Assembly: GCA_036971615.1 (NCBI GenBank) | Contig: JAYKKR010000030.1 | Location: forward strand, 398,494 to 462,493 | Reading direction: 5' to 3' | DNA length: 64,000 nt | Source of the DNA: Amyloporia xantha | Lineage: Eukaryota; Basidiomycota; Agaricomycetes; Polyporales; Adustoporiaceae | Part shown: piece by piece, positions 32,441-46,229 of the stretch | Position numbering within the stretch: position 1 is the stretch's first letter | Layout of the letters: every line of letters begins with the position of its first letter | Notes under the pieces: model-generated | Told to the model about the DNA's origin: nothing | The model's input: the letters and a program-made list of their open reading frames with translations, nothing else | Databases searched by the model: none | Translations under genes and position numbers: made by a program

Positions 32441-34045
32441 AGAAAGCGCCGTTTTTCCACCTTGTATCCGGATGCAATGTTGAGGCTTTGAGTACTGAAG
32501 AGGAGAGCTGCAGAACGAGAGCCTCCTGAGGCGACGATGACTGAAGTTCGGCCAGTAGGAGGGCTGCTGACACCGTTGGTCGCATCGGGAGCATGTCAGC
32601 GATTATCAATGGAAGCCGACTACTGCTTGATTGTGCAGAATAGAGTGTTCTTCTCTGGGAGTATGACAGGATTTAAGGGGCGTTTGTCGAGGCAAAACAG
32701 CGAGTGATTCTCATTCGACACCAGCGTCACGCCAGCGTTCCCGCTAGCGCTAGCCATGAGCATATCACGTGAAGCATATCACAGTGGTTGGATTGTGAGA
32801 TCGACTGTGACCAACGTACGCCTCCCAAAGCCGGTTGTGACCCCATAGTGATGTCACACACTGCCTAAAATTATCCGGAACCTCCTGTGAAGCGGGTGGG
32901 GTCCAGCAGTGTCACACTCGTGGGCGCTAGCCTCCAGTCACGCGCACCACGTGTTAATTTAGATACTGCTGGCTTCTGTATACTTACACTGAAGTGTTGC
33001 GTATACATGCGATACCATGGGGAACGGACTGCGTGCAAAGTTGATGCCGGTGCGAGTGCAAGTAGCGATGTGCGGCGCTGTCGAGCAGGACATGGAATAA
33101 ATGAGAGGTCAGAGGTTACAGGATTTTAGGGATAATACGACACATCAATACTCCGCGCAATTGCCGTAGTCCTTTCATATGGCACTTCTTTGACTTCCCT
33201 ACAATCAACCTACAATGGTACAATATTTTTGCTTCTAGTGGGCCAGTAAGAGTCTTCGCTGCGCCCAGGGTTGGCAAACGTTATTGATAAACTCATAGCG
33301 TCTCATCTCTTCCGACGACCGCCTCGATTAGTAGACATTTGATTAGATTTGATTGTGTCCAACGCTATCAAGCTGGTCATTTTACTTACAAATAGCGCGT
33401 GCAATCTGCATGCCTAGGCGAGAACGAGCAGAACAAACTCTCGTGGTGACTCTCTTACAGATCTCGGATGAAACTTCGAGAACTTTAGAACAGGCCTATA
33501 GTACGGAACACTTACGTGCAATGTCAGCGAACGTGCCGATTTAATCATTCCTGTCAGCATCGGTATGTCGTTTGAGTCGGACACCAGAACCTAATAATGG
33601 CGAGTTCAGTGAATAAAGTTGCTGCAGTACATACACAGGTGAGCCTTTCTAATCACATCTTGCTCCGTTTATGGAACTAGCCAAGGTAAATATTGGCTCT
33701 TACTTGACGATTTCAGCTGCCAGTTCCGAAATTCGCACTCTGGAAAGGTCGATGCGGTTTGAGGAGCGTTAATGCTTATCGCCATGTGGTGCTTTGAGCT
33801 GACTTAGTTATCTTACGGCCAACGAGAAAGAACGTGCCTGGAATATTGAAGCCTAATGAACTAGGATATTTGAAATTCACGCCACGTCTAATCAATTACT
33901 AGAAGCCCTTATGCTTCGTCAAGGCTCATCTTGACAAGAATTCTCGATAGATAAAGCAGACCCAAGACATATTGCCCGTCGCAGTCCTGGCAGACACAGG
34001 CCGCCAGTATCCCTTGATCCACCTTGTTCTTCCAACTTTCAACAG

Positions 34046-34963
34046 ATGCCGTCGTCACCATCGCATACGAGCAGCCCTCCAACGCCCTCCAATACGCCTC
34101 TTTTACAACCGAATCATTCATATTCTTCCAGATTACCCTCTGCGCCGGCAGCTGCATTTCCGCAAGTCAATCGCATTCTCCCGCCAGACTCCGACGTGGA
34201 TGCCCTGGCCTATTCCATGGGTCAAATGTGGCTAACATCAGGTAATTTGCATATCCTTTTCTCTTTCTGTTTAACTTATCAACTGCGTTAGCCCGCACTG
34301 CCGAAGCGTCCGGTGATATGCTCCAGGCACTGGTTGGTCTACGCCACGCAATCAGCATCAGCCCCGTCTTCATTTCTGTGCGTTTTATAAATGCACGTGC
34401 AGCCATTCCCTTCTTGAATCACATTCTAGCGTCGGGTATGTGTTTAATTGTTTTATGACTCGATCAATTAACATTATGATGCATCAGAACACCGTGATCA
34501 TAGAAACTGGTATTTGCTCGGTAATGCGCACCTAGACCTCCAAGAGTATGAGGATGCCCTCTGGGCCTTCCATGAAGCACTCAATCTGGGCCCAAGCCAT
34601 GCATATGTCTGGTATTCTGCTGGTTTAATGTACATGAAGACATCCCAATGGTTCAGCGCATGGACCTGCTTTGTGAACGCAATCACAATTAAGCCTACTA
34701 CCAATCTGTTTTGGTATGCTTTGGGGTTGCTGTATGAACGCCGTCGCCAGTTCATTGATGCGATGGATGCCTACATGAGGATTCAACCTCGCAGTCGTGC
34801 AATCCTCCGACATATACAATATCTGCATGCACTTAGCCATCCTATGCGTATTACCCCTGCCACCACCACCACTCACCTTACTCAGTCGCGATCAAATTCT
34901 CCCACCTTTGTGCGGTCAATCTCGAATACATCGATCACACGATCCACAGCTGGCGGCTTCTAG
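34046..34963 (+). CDS. Cyc8/Ssn6-like TPR protein, short form (271 aa)
   Basis: Three exons (34046-34241, 34292-34435, 34488-34963) join in frame with GT-AG introns of 50 and 52 bp. The product has tandem 34-residue TPR helices, for example NWYLLGNAHLDLQEYEDALW, HAYVWYSAGLMYMKTSQWFS and FWYALGLLYERRRQFIDAMD. The spacing and the NWYLLG...YVW...FWYALGLLYE pattern resemble the last TPRs of the corepressor Cyc8/Ssn6. Full Cyc8 is near 1,000 residues with ten TPRs; this one is much shorter and ends in a Ser/Thr-rich tail. Unlike its neighbours it is free of stops and frame breaks, so it may be expressed. It may be a truncated paralogue; binding to Tup1 is not established. The start may lie further upstream. 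Confidence 0.65.
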
Positions 34964-35563
34964 TCATGTCCCTCAGAATATGCTGTGAGTCAAATGTGGC
35001 AGGATAAATATCGAATTATATATACTAAAGGTCTGCCTAACTCAAGCTGTCTTACATTCTCCCGGAATTGCAGAAGAGGAGCGCCAATGGGATTCGTGGA
35101 AAATTTTGTATATCCTCCGTGAGGACTGACTTTCTAAAATAGTATAGAGTTTGAAAGAATTGGCGACACCATGTGGTAGCGTGATGTCCTAGGTGTGAGC
35201 ACCTCCAGTGCCTTCTTCGAAAGAGTCGCATCACATCGGAGACGATAAATACCGTAACAGATGTATTTCCACTGCACACCTGCACATGACCCGAAATAGT
35301 GGTGACCAAGGTTTCGGCTTCAGAGAAATCTTGGATGCAGAGCTGTAGAGGCGTCATAATCCCTATCTATTTGACTGCGTCCCCCAAAAATGCAGAAGTC
35401 CGGTTTTAGACTCAAAGGCGATCGAAGCTTACCACATGACCGTGACTCACCGCAAACGAAGTGTGGCACTTATCTCAGTTATCTAGGCAATGAGGATTGG
35501 AAGATAATGTTCGGCATGCATAAATAAGTTCTTCCTAAGAAGAACTTCGTTGTTGACATTGGA

Positions 35564-35621
35564 TTGGCTTCGAACGGGTTGGCTTCGAACGGGTTGGCTT
35601 CGAACGGGTTGGCTTCGAACG
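35564..35621. repeat. 15-bp tandem repeat, nearly four units
   Basis: TTGGCTTCGAACGGG is repeated perfectly three times and then once with changed last bases (units at 35564, 35579, 35594 and 35609). No gene is recognised between 34,970 and 36,320 apart from this minisatellite. Confidence 0.95.
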
Positions 35622-36326
35622 CCTCCGCATGGGATCATGTGGCACAATCATCGTGGCCGCGGAGGGTCCCAAGACCCCGGCTGATACCCCAAGAGCCTCG
35701 GTCCCTTAAGGTCCGAACATAGGGAAAAAATCGAAAATGTTCAATCCAAAGGGCCGAAATTGGGGCCATACCAACTCGCGAAGAGGACATTCCACATGCA
35801 AGTAGTATGCACGTTGATATGGTTTCACGGGTTATGTTGAGTCCGAGCTGGGATTGTTGCCGAAAGGGAGAGACGCCGGCTGTGTAACCTTCTAAATTGG
35901 TATTGCGGGTGCCAATATTCCTCCTAGCTGCAGACTGGCATGGCTGAGGCATGGCTAAGGAGACTTTATCTTGCAATTCAGTGCATCGTACGCGCACGCG
36001 TCACTTTGATGGGTGCGAGCGTCTTATAACAAACTTTGTACTCATGCGTGCATCTCGACTCCCACCGCTAACAACAACGTCGAGCCTGTCAACCTCCACT
36101 CGTGCAGGCAATTTCTTTTCATCTATCTACGCAGTGATTCTCTACTACAACAGACCTGACAGAATATCTCCGCAAGAGGTACGGTGCGGAGCGTTGTGCA
36201 GCTGTTGGGGGCTTTCAATATAGATCGCTAATCCACCTGGAGACTCAGGCAGACCCGGCCATTTGGATCCAGCGTACCACTTAGTATTTCTGAATTCCAC
36301 TGGTTCCTGTTATTGCCATAAGTATC

Positions 36327-39300
36327 ATGTCGCCCAGGTCTGGACGCGACAATTCAGACAGATCAGACGACGAATACGAAGACGGGCCGTCTGGAAGTGG
36401 GACCACCCAGAACTCCAAGCGGAGTCAACGAGGTAGGCATATACACCTAATTCCGTTACGAGAACACCTCTTTGCTGGCGGCACTAGACCATTTTAATTT
36501 TTCCTTCCAGCTTGTGACAGATGTCGCAAATCGAAGAGCAAATGTGAACCTGCCCTTTCAGGGGAGCACGCTGTAGAGGTTGCCTGGCAGCCGAAACTGG
36601 TAAGGGATTTGACATTGAATCCATGATATAAGATCCTTCAATTTACTCTCTAATACGGAAATAGAATGCACCTTCTCAGGTATGTATTCGAGCCATGGTG
36701 ACATTTGAGGCGGCAGACTGAAGACAGTCAAGGTCCCACATTCCGGCGAGGCCCCCCAAAAGGCTATATCCAGGCGTTGGAACATCGATTACACCAAATG
36801 GAAAGCATGCTTGCTGCGATCATGTCTTCAAAAGACATGCGTGCTAAGGGAGTCATTAGTGATCTTCGCAGAGATGATTTAGCACAAAGCATTCTAAACG
36901 GAGTAGACTTGGGTCCATTCGTGCGTTAACTGCTTGCCGACGTCCTGACTCGACGGCGCCTAAAATGTACTAGGGTCCCACTGGCAGGATAAAACACTCC
37001 GTAAACCCCACACAAGATAACTTTTTCGCATCCATCGTGAGTGCAGCTCCACCGAAACAGACGAGCGACCGTTCGCGACGACAATCGAGGATGACCCGCG
37101 AAGGTGTTACGCAGAAGAGTGAGTGTATTCACATGATATACGGCGACGTCCTTACCCTTTGAATTTCTGCAGATCCATCCGTTCTGGTGCGCCCAACGCT
37201 AGAGTGGCAAGACCTACTGTCCGAATCTCTTGCGCGCTGGTCTCTGCAAGGTCGAGAAGCCGACGGTGCGCAGGCTTCACAGAGCCTTTCCCAAAGTGCC
37301 AACGGAAGTGCCCCTTCCACCTCGGATACCCCTCGAGAGATAGCGGGACAGAAACGCCGACTGGACGTACCATCGGGTGCTCCAGACCTCGATTGGAATG
37401 AGTTGCACGATATAGCGGGTAAGTGGTCGAGGAAGGACAGTTGTTCCATCACTTATTATGCTCCCGAGACAGACCAAGACGAAGTGGACGACACCGCTGA
37501 CGCCTGGGGCAATCTCTCAATTGATGAGAACAAAGAGGTGCGTGAGTGTGGATCGCCGCTTGATTTGACTTTTCACTCTGACGAATTTGCCCCGTCTATC
37601 AGGTCCGCTACCACGACAATACGTGCGGATTACATCTCTTTCTCAAAGATGACAAAGGCCACAGCCGTAACGTAGGGGGTATATGGTATGTCTAGATGCG
37701 AATTTATTGTGATGCCGGTCTCGGAATAGTATCATCTACAGGCAGTTTCCGATGTCCCACCTTTGGCCCGGCATTTTGCGTATTAACCCAGCTCACGACC
37801 AACCGCGACTGGCGACCATTTTACCCCCACAGGAAAAGCAGGATCATCTTATCAAACTCTACTTCACTTATGTCAATCCCACGTTTCCCGTTGTGGACGA
37901 GGTGTCTTTCATGGAACAATATGAAGTCTTCAGGTATATCTTCTCTCCCCACGATTTGACTACTGCTTAGATTATATCGATCGCTGGTAGGACCTCAAAG
38001 TAGGTAGTGCTCTTTGCTTGTATGATTCGCATCGACTGATCTCATTGTATCAGCCATTCAGAACTAAATCAGGCAGGGGTTGAAGTCCTCTCACAACCTA
38101 ATAGACCGGAGCGGATGCAGAAGCTGTCTATGTTCTTATTATTTTCTATGTTCGCATTTGCCGCCCACTATTCCGAGCAAGAGAGACGGATGGCACCGCA
38201 TGGTCAGCAGGCGGATATTGGGGCACGTTACGCCGCCACTGCTCGCAAAATCCTCGGTGAGTATAACCGAACTCAAACCCCGACGAGACATGTCGATTGA
38301 TTTTTTGTAACCATGCAGATACTATCTATCAAGAAATTCGGACATCGACGTGCCAAGCTCTCATTCTCCTCGGCGTGCGTGAATTTGGTATAGGCAAGCG
38401 CTGTCACTACCGTCTAGTGGGCAGGAATGGTCCTCATTGTCGTGATCAATTATAGGAAGTCCTGAGGCGGGTTGGCTTCACATCGGTAAGCGAGTATTTT
38501 GATAACGTGCATTCACCGACGTCGACTGCTCTCTGCTCGGTGGGGAAGTCTCTTTTGCTGTAGACTCGTTCGCACTCTATGCGACTCGGCCTCTGTGGTG
38601 TTTGTGACATCATCAACGAGAAACTACGTTAATGGTGAAATAAATACTTCGTAGACAGTGATGCGATTGTCTGCTGCAATTAAGCCAGAACAATATACTG
38701 AATCGCTCTTTTCAACAGGCATGGCACTGAGAATGGTATGTTCATTGTACAACAAGAAGGAGTGCAATAATACAGTGACGAGTGCTCAGGCGTTCGATCT
38801 GGGATTAAATCGAAACTCAGAGAAATGGCGGCAAAATGGACGCGAGCTCTTCACTCCTGCTGAGATTCAGATCCGCAGGCGAATATGGTGGGCATGTTGT
38901 CTAGCAGACAAGTAAGCAGCGGCCATACGAACTTTGGATTGTGTCTTTGTCTCAATCCTTCTCCCCTTTTTTATAAAGGTACTCTGCCCACTTTTTAGGT
39001 GAGGGTTTCGGCCGCTTTCCTGTAATATCCTTGCTTATCCTTTCTTCAGGGCGCCCAATAGGAATCCACGAGGCTGACTTCTCGACTTTGTTACCCGATG
39101 TACATGACGTAGGCCAAATGTCCTTTTACTTTGAATGCTGACGTTGAGAGCGAAATATTCTAGAACGATGCGGATGAGACCTGGACGCCTACCGATGACG
39201 CCCTTGTAGGTCGTCACAGCTCATCAATTCCGGCGAACTTTATCGCTTACTTCCGAGAAACAGCATCCCTTAGTACGCTTCTGACAAAATGCGCAAGCTG

Positions 39301-40779
39301 TTTGCTGATAAATGTTTTTTAGCGGTCATCCACGGCGAAGTTGTTGACAAGATGTATACTGTCTCCCGTGTACATTCGTCCAAGCGTGTTGTCATGGAAG
39401 AGCTTCATGAACGGCTCATTCAATGGTCTCTTAATCTTCCAGAGCCTCTGCAATATTCTCCAGGCTCTATGCGGTCTTGCCCGCCTCCACACGTGCTCGT
39501 GATGCACTGCTATTACTGGGCTACCGTGCTGCTACTCCACAGGCCATTGTATGTAATGGCTTGCCCGTTACCCATCTTATTAACCGCTGACTGTTTATAT
39601 AGTATGCCCAAAAATCCTCAGTGCGTTAAAGATGCTCGTACGTCGATGCACATCGCTTGAGTTGTTTGTTTTAGTCAGCAGAATTCTCCTGGGATCACAA
39701 CAAATGACGGTGACATTGTTCCAAGAAAATCTTACGATATTTGTCGAGGCGCGGCATCCCACATCTGTACTTTCGGTCAGTCCCCCAGTTTAGGAGTGGG
39801 TTTGAACAGTGTTGATGAACCTTTCTGTCATCAAGCTACAATGTATCGACAAAACTTTGATTTAAAGTATGGGCATCCATTCTTGACCACGTCCCTACAA
39901 AGTGCTGGGTACGTTGAGGCACTATGTTCGTGCTACTTGTTCGTTGACGGATGTATGTTCAGGATCATGCATGTCATAACGCGTGAGTTATATGTAATAG
40001 CACGTCGCGGATTTGACCTCCGTTTTAACTGACCGAGTGCCAAGTCAAACACTACCCGCAGGACCAGCAAGCAATCACTGGTTTGCGTGAGTGCTTTGCC
40101 GCGTGTGAAAGCATGAAGGTATCTGGAATTGTTCTCCGAAAGAATTTTGTCTGAACTGATCTGGCTAGGAATCTTGGCCCGTCGCCGTCCGAAAGTGAGG
40201 GACCTACTTCTGGGCACTGGGGTTCGGCTGGATCCAGAACAAGCCCCCTCTCCTAGTCGTCCCCTCAAGCGGTCTGCGCAACTTGCCCTTGATGAAGATG
40301 ATGTATCCTCACTTCCTGAACCGCCCGATTTCCACCATGCCGAGCCGCAGCAGATTTCGATCGGAATGCAAATGGCAGAACCTCAGCCATCGGGTTCCAG
40401 TACGACGTCGTTTCCCATGCAAGGGGCGGGACATGAGCTGCAAGGGAGTCTTCTGGTAGATCTTCTCGGCTCTAATGCACCTGACATCACATCGGCAATG
40501 GGCATGTCATCCGCATATGACTGGTGGATGCCAATGCCCCCACCTGAATACCCACCACCTCCCCACAGTCACGAAACATATCACGACTCTTATCTCATGA
40601 TGCCGTCGCAGTCATTTACTTTCGATCAACACCAGCTGTCACCTGAATTCATACAAGGAATCAGGGACCCAGTCTTGTATTTTCCTCAACTAATAACATC
40701 CGATAAAAGGATACAACTTGTAGCGATACCTGTTACCGATGCATCGCACTGCTTTCGTCTGTTTACAATGCATATGTAG
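36327..40779 (+). CDS. XlnR-like Zn2Cys6 transcription factor, frame break in the zinc cluster
   Basis: The gene starts MSPRSGRDNSDRSDDEYEDG. After the first intron it encodes ACDRCRKSKSKCEP, the first half of a Zn2Cys6 cluster. The second half (CRGC...CTFSG) is present but one base out of frame near 36,570. It is followed by the linker GPTFRRGPPKGYIQALEHRL, typical of XlnR/Xlr-type regulators of polysaccharide-degrading genes. Downstream exons keep frame through many small introns. They include DWNELHDIAGKWSRKDS, AWGNLSIDENKE, FPVVDEVSFMEQYE and the fungal transcription-factor domain with RRRIWWACCLADKY (about 38,880) and MALRM/AFDLGLNR. The C-terminus is Pro/Met-rich (WWMPMPPPEYPPPPHSHE). 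Everything except the single base in the zinc cluster looks functional, so the break is either a recent lesion or an assembly error. Which genes it controls is not shown here. Confidence 0.75.
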
Positions 40780-43700
40780 TTCAACATTCGTGTTACTGGC
40801 CTCTCTGTACCATATTTTCCCATGATGTCTGAACTGCGTTCAACCTGACTTTAAATACTGTCTTTCACTACATGGGTCTGTCGTAAGCCAAGAAAGATGG
40901 TCTTATTATTCTTACCATTGGGAGGTGGGAATTGTCCGGTTACTTCACACGGAGAGGGATGTGCGTTCCTGCTTCACAGCTATTTGCCTCGACTACGATT
41001 GGATGGAACTCCGCGAGTATCTTACTCATGACTTACTCAGGCGGCCGCATTGGTTGGTGACTATCGCGGATGTGATCCTCTTGGACTTCAGTCACTCCTG
41101 GTCTAGGTTTGAACATCTTGAAGGTATTGGTTTTTGCCAGATGCTTGGGAAGAAAACCAAAGCTCCGTCTACGTAGAAATACCAACCATGTACTCCACCG
41201 TCCAACGTCTTCTGCAGGTCCCTGGCCATTTCATTCGTTCCTTCAGTTCATCTCCTGCCCATGGGACCGAGACTGGTCTTCCGAAGTTCATCCCGCTCCT
41301 TCGTACAAGTTGTCCCAGAGTCCCATCCCTGGATGAAAATGGAGAGAAGGCCTCTCGCCTGAGTCTAGCCAACTCGAAAAAGAGTGGAAGGAGGACGATA
41401 AGAAAGGCTGGAAAAGTTTTTCACTCAAGGAGACGCATGGCAGGTGTGCTCTTGACTTGAGCATTTGAAGCCAAAATACAATGTCATTCATGCATTGTTT
41501 TACGAAAGAGAGACGTGTATTTCCTGGTAAAGCAGGCAATGGATGCAAAGCGCATGATTGCTAGGCGGTGCCGGCGTTGTAACTGGCGCCCACGTAATGC
41601 CCGCACAAAGCTGACCCGTGACCTTCCACGGTGTCGTAGATCGTCGATACCTGATAGCATAGATGGGCTGCCACGTTTTGCAATACCGTTTATTCGCTTG
41701 TATTCATATCGACATCCTGAGAACAAAACGAGATGGGCAGGTTGCGAAGTGACAGCTGCAACGAGTAAGATGTCGCGCGACAGGTGTGAACTCGCATGGG
41801 GCAATGTATAGGTTGGGCCGGATAACAAAATGAGCAATTATAGCGCGCCCAAGGTGACACGCGCAGGAGGAAGTAGTGGGGTTACGCGACAACGCATGTC
41901 CTGACGAATTACTGAGTCTTTTGTGAGTAGAGATAAAGGTAACGCCGATCGAGGTCACCCATTCTGCGATTACAGTAAAAGTGTTCTGTGGTGCTTCTGG
42001 CCAAAAGAAGATATCACGATATCGGAGAGCTGTCGGCATAGATCCATGAAGGTCGTGGTGGACCATGGCAGTCTGAATTCTTCCTTTCAGTGGATGCGAA
42101 GGGGAAGGCTTGCCGCCGCGCCGTGTCGTGTTGAACCAGGGAAAGAGTCACCTAAACATATCATTAGAGTGAGCCGAATTCCAAACGGGGCGAGGGGTGG
42201 TGTCAGTCGGGCGTCAGACGCGAAATGCTGGTCATCAAGTTGTGCTAACTGACATTTGTGCTGGTATATATGCCTTACGTCCGTCCGATGGTCATTCCGT
42301 CGTTCCCCGAAGTCTGAAATAGCTGGAGAATCGATGAGGTAGGAGAAAAAAACGCTCTAGCCTGTAAGCGGGGCGTCGACCGGCGTCGGCTGACGTCAGC
42401 CCTGACTACGAGAATTGGAAGCATATGTGCTCCGGGAATAGAGTTCGTCGGCCTTTTCAATATCGTCTCCCTCGGCATAGACCATCTCGCAGAGAGCTGA
42501 CTGATATAGGGTGAGCAAAAGTGGCGGGCGATGCTTGACATGACATTCAGGGCGCATTCTACTGATCAAGGTATTTGTCAGGTCTGTCCTGTGTGCAGAC
42601 GTATGGAAATGACACAGACTAGTATTGATTCCGTGCGCTGCTATCGCAAGAGGGTGCACCACTCCGAGGTGTTGCTCAGAGGTCGAGCGCGATACATCCG
42701 ATGCGCGACAAGCCGAATTCCGGAAGGACTTTGATAGCAGTAGATTGTCTCACATGCAAGGAGCGCCACTTCAGAGAGACTGAGAGGACTATTCGATATA
42801 GAACTCGCGGACTGAGACGATTAGCGACGGGAATAGACTTATAGATTAATCAATCAGGACTTACTGGAGATATGGCAGCAATTAACATCCAATCCACACA
42901 CTGAATGCGTTGAGTTAGAAATATGGCCCCGTCAGAAGATGCTACGTCTTCGTCTGTTCTACAACACTTGGCCTTTCGCCATCATGGCTCACGACCAGCG
43001 GGTCGAGACTGAGAGCTCGGCCTGCAGAGCGAGCAGAAATAGACATCAATTTAACATTTAGATATATAAACATCATCTGTAGAACATACCGAGAATGATT
43101 ATATGACTTGGATGAGCTGGGGAGTCGCTCACTACTCGGCTAGGGTTGACAGCAGTCGCGCTTATGATGACTGCATAAGGTCCTAGCATAATGGTGCAAT
43201 ATCCGAGTATGTACGGAGGAGTTGACTGAGACTTGGATAAACATATGTCGAGTAAAGGCAGGAGTGGGATAGTGTCTGAACGGTTTCGCCCGGAGGGACG
43301 AAATTGGACCACCAAGCCTGTTCTCATAGAATTTCTTGGAGCACGACGGACGGACGGATAGAAATCAAAGGACAGTATCGAATATGAGTGAATGCTAAGA
43401 AGTGTGGAGGCCAGTGGCCTTAGAAACGGTGATTATTGCGTGTGATGTATCATATGGCAAAATTGCAGCGAACTTACAACTGCATCATACTGAGCCTTGG
43501 AGCCTGATGCGTCCTCATTAGTGCAATAGACTGGGAGGCCGCATACGCCTTCCCCGAGTCGCGATCGGCCACAAAAAAGCTTGTATAACGCTTTACGGCC
43601 TAGAGGTTGGAGACCCTTGCATGGTCCTTAGCCACCACATCGAGGTAAAAGGTATTTCAAGGACTTACCGGCGCGCGCATATACAGGAGACCTTAAGAAG

Positions 43701-45616
43701 ATAGCTAGCGGAAAAACCAGCCATGGAGGAAATGTGGCCAGATCTTCACTGCTCAGCAGAGTCCATACGTTGGACTCCTCTGCGTGAGGTCCGCGTTGTG
43801 CTCGCCGCCCAGCACAAGTTCATGCATCCCTAATCGTATGGAATCTGTGATGAGGACCCTGTTTCCCCCGAGATTCAGGATTATGTACTGCTGCAGAAAT
43901 TAGATTGATGGAGCGACGAGAGCAGCAATTGAACATACCGTCACAAGCCGTATTTTGCTCCGCTGTGATAATTCACGTACACAGCATTCATTATTACGAG
44001 TTGCTTGATACCACCCCGCCTGTCAAGCTCAAAACCAGCATGATCAAGCGAAACAGCCGCAGGAGGCCAGGACAACATCTGCGGTTGCAGAGCGTGAGGA
44101 AGCGCTGGTACCAGATGTGCATCTTGATCGATTCCGGGGTATTTCCGCTGTCCCTAACCCTGACCAAGTCGTACACGTACTGGATCTGAAGGTTCTGAGC
44201 TCCCGCTATAGCCCTCGATACTGCGACCAATATGCTATGTTGCACGACGTCTAGTACTTGACGAATCAAAGAGTATGGACAGGATTCATAATGTGCCGTT
44301 CACAAAGCTGCTGAACGTCCACTGCACTCTCAGCTGTACGCGCGCAGTTGCCTGCATCACTCTCCGATGTTTCTCTGAATGACGACAGTGTTTCTGCTAA
44401 ACCTCTCCTCCAGCTGGGTCAGCCATCGGTGCACTGCTCAGCCACTGCGCGACAGTCTCGGGCCAAAAACATCCAGCATCGGCAGGCTATTTTTGGAGCA
44501 GTAAATCTGCTACATCCTCTGAATCTGAATTGAAGACCATGGCTGCCCCTCGTCGCTCTTGCATTCCTCTACGTAGCGTTCGGATCCGACCCAATCCTAC
44601 CTGAGGAGGTCCAATCTGCCCTACGCGAGACTAGAATCCTCACCTTTCGATGACCTCCGACGCCTCATGTGGACGCTGGACGGGAACTATCAGGGCTGCA
44701 TCCAGCCTTCTCCACTGACGCTGCTGACTGCTTGCAAACACGACCACTACTTCTACCGCCTCATATTCTCATCCATCTGATGTCGATCGCCCCCCATTCG
44801 GAAATGGCAACGCCAAAACTGTCCCTTCCCTCGCACCTCGCAAGATAGTGATTCAGGCTTTGTCATCGTCGGTGACGAACTTGGCTACATCATCATCTTT
44901 AACTGCGACGCTCATCCCGCTTCGGATGCGAACAGTTTTGTTGTCTATCAGAAGGTTTGATCCCCATGTGGATAGCACGCAGTTACCGCTCTAGCGTGAG
45001 CCTCCTTCGTCTCAGTGTCGGGATTCCCGCGCGGTGCAGCAGAAGTGGACGACTCGCTCTCGCTCTCACTGGTGCGCAGTTTTGCATCATCGGCTGTCAG
45101 GCCTCGCGTCTACGGGAAATAGGACGGAATCAAGCATATTCCACTGAGAGATGTCTTAGTGATGTTCGTAGGCAAGAAATGCATGACATGGAAGGCGGGC
45201 CTATCGAGTCACACGAGAAGACCAGAAGCAGGTCACAGATGCCAAACACATTGGACTAGATAAGGGGCAATGTGAGTGATCGTTTCAATATATATTAACA
45301 TCACGGTGCTCATAATGTGTCTGAAAGAACAAATGGAAATGCTTGTCACACGCCAAAACCGCGCGAGGATCGAGAAGAGGAGCAGACGCGAATCCGGTTG
45401 CTCTCATAAAGTCGGCACCATCTGCCACCTCTCCCTCTCGGGCTGCATCGTTTTCTGCTAGTGCCCTCCGAGAGATAGCTTTGTCTTCAATGGCCGCTCG
45501 CGACAGCGTGTCACGCCCTCGCCATCCAGCCGCAAGATTTGATGGGAGATATCGACGAAAAAAGCGTTGATCATCATTGTCAGAAGGAAGGACTCTGAAT
45601 GAAACACTGACTCTGG
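40780..45616. other. 4.8 kb without recognisable genes
   Basis: Only short frames are seen. Around 44,840-44,960 one frame reads GFVIVGDELGYIIIFNCDA, which has the hydrophobic rhythm of a beta-sheet domain and may be a remnant of a gene. I could not assign it. Nothing else in this stretch looks conserved. Confidence 0.45.
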
Positions 45617-46229
45617 TCTCAGAGTCACGCCCACATCATACTTTCTCAGGAAGTCACTGAATATGCAGCACTATTTGCTGAGATCACCGATGCATATTTT
45701 GAGCGTTAGCTATATATAGCAGCAGGCCACATCTCGGAAGTTCTCGGTGGAGAATGCATGGGTAAGCTGTCTACAGTCCGCGGTTCAGGCTGAGCATCGA
45801 TTTCGCCGAGCACAGTGCATTTGTCGCTTCTTACTCTTCGTCGCTGTACTACCTACCAACGCGGCTGTACTGATGACTGTCACGCAGTCGTTACTGCCGA
45901 TCCAATGCATAACGAGGCGAAGATGAAACTGGCAAAGATCTATGAGATGTTGAACGAACCACGGAAAGCTCTTTTATCTGGTCCTCCATGGTGACCTTCA
46001 TCAAAGGATAATCTTCATATAACTTCTGCTGATACTTCACACAGTCATCGATGCTCGCAAGAAGCCGTCAAGGCAGGATGCTGTGGATGGGCCGGACGAA
46101 CTGGCAACAACACCTCTTTGAAGAACAAGCTCGCGTCAAGGGCAAAGCAGGATCCTCAAAAACAGCGAATAAACTTACTGTCTTACAGCTTTGGGAGCTG
46201 GAAGTACAGAAGGAGCGAGAGGATTCTCA
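45617..46229 (+). pseudogene. TFIIIC tau131 (Sfc4/Tfc4) fragment
   Basis: Successive exons read VTEYAALFAEITDAYFER, AGHISEVLGGE, then DPMHNEAKMKLAKIYEMLNE with PRKAL, then VIDARKKPSRQ and FEEQARVKGKAG...NKLTVLQLWELEVQKE. This series matches TPRs of the RNA polymerase III initiation factor subunit tau131 (Sfc4/Tfc4), which bridges TFIIIC and TFIIIB at tRNA genes. An in-frame TAG follows YFER (about 45,708). A one-base loss near 46,110 shifts LATTPL into FEEQ. Introns are kept. The family protein is near 1,000 residues; only about 180 are here. The last codons (VQKERE) run straight into dihydroxy-acid dehydratase sequence. Confidence 0.7.

Larger units (their letters stand above)
28620..33900. 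other. 5.3 kb without recognisable genes
   Basis: Open frames here are short, overlap on both strands and show no conserved motif. The region contains the second dispersed-repeat copy (31985-32150) and a degenerate tandem array (32210-32440). GC content is intermediate, and stop codons are frequent in all frames. Confidence 0.5.

Noticed and set aside
35564..35621. CRISPR-like or regulatory array
   Set aside because: Units are perfectly adjacent 15-mers without spacers in a eukaryotic genome; this is a simple minisatellite.
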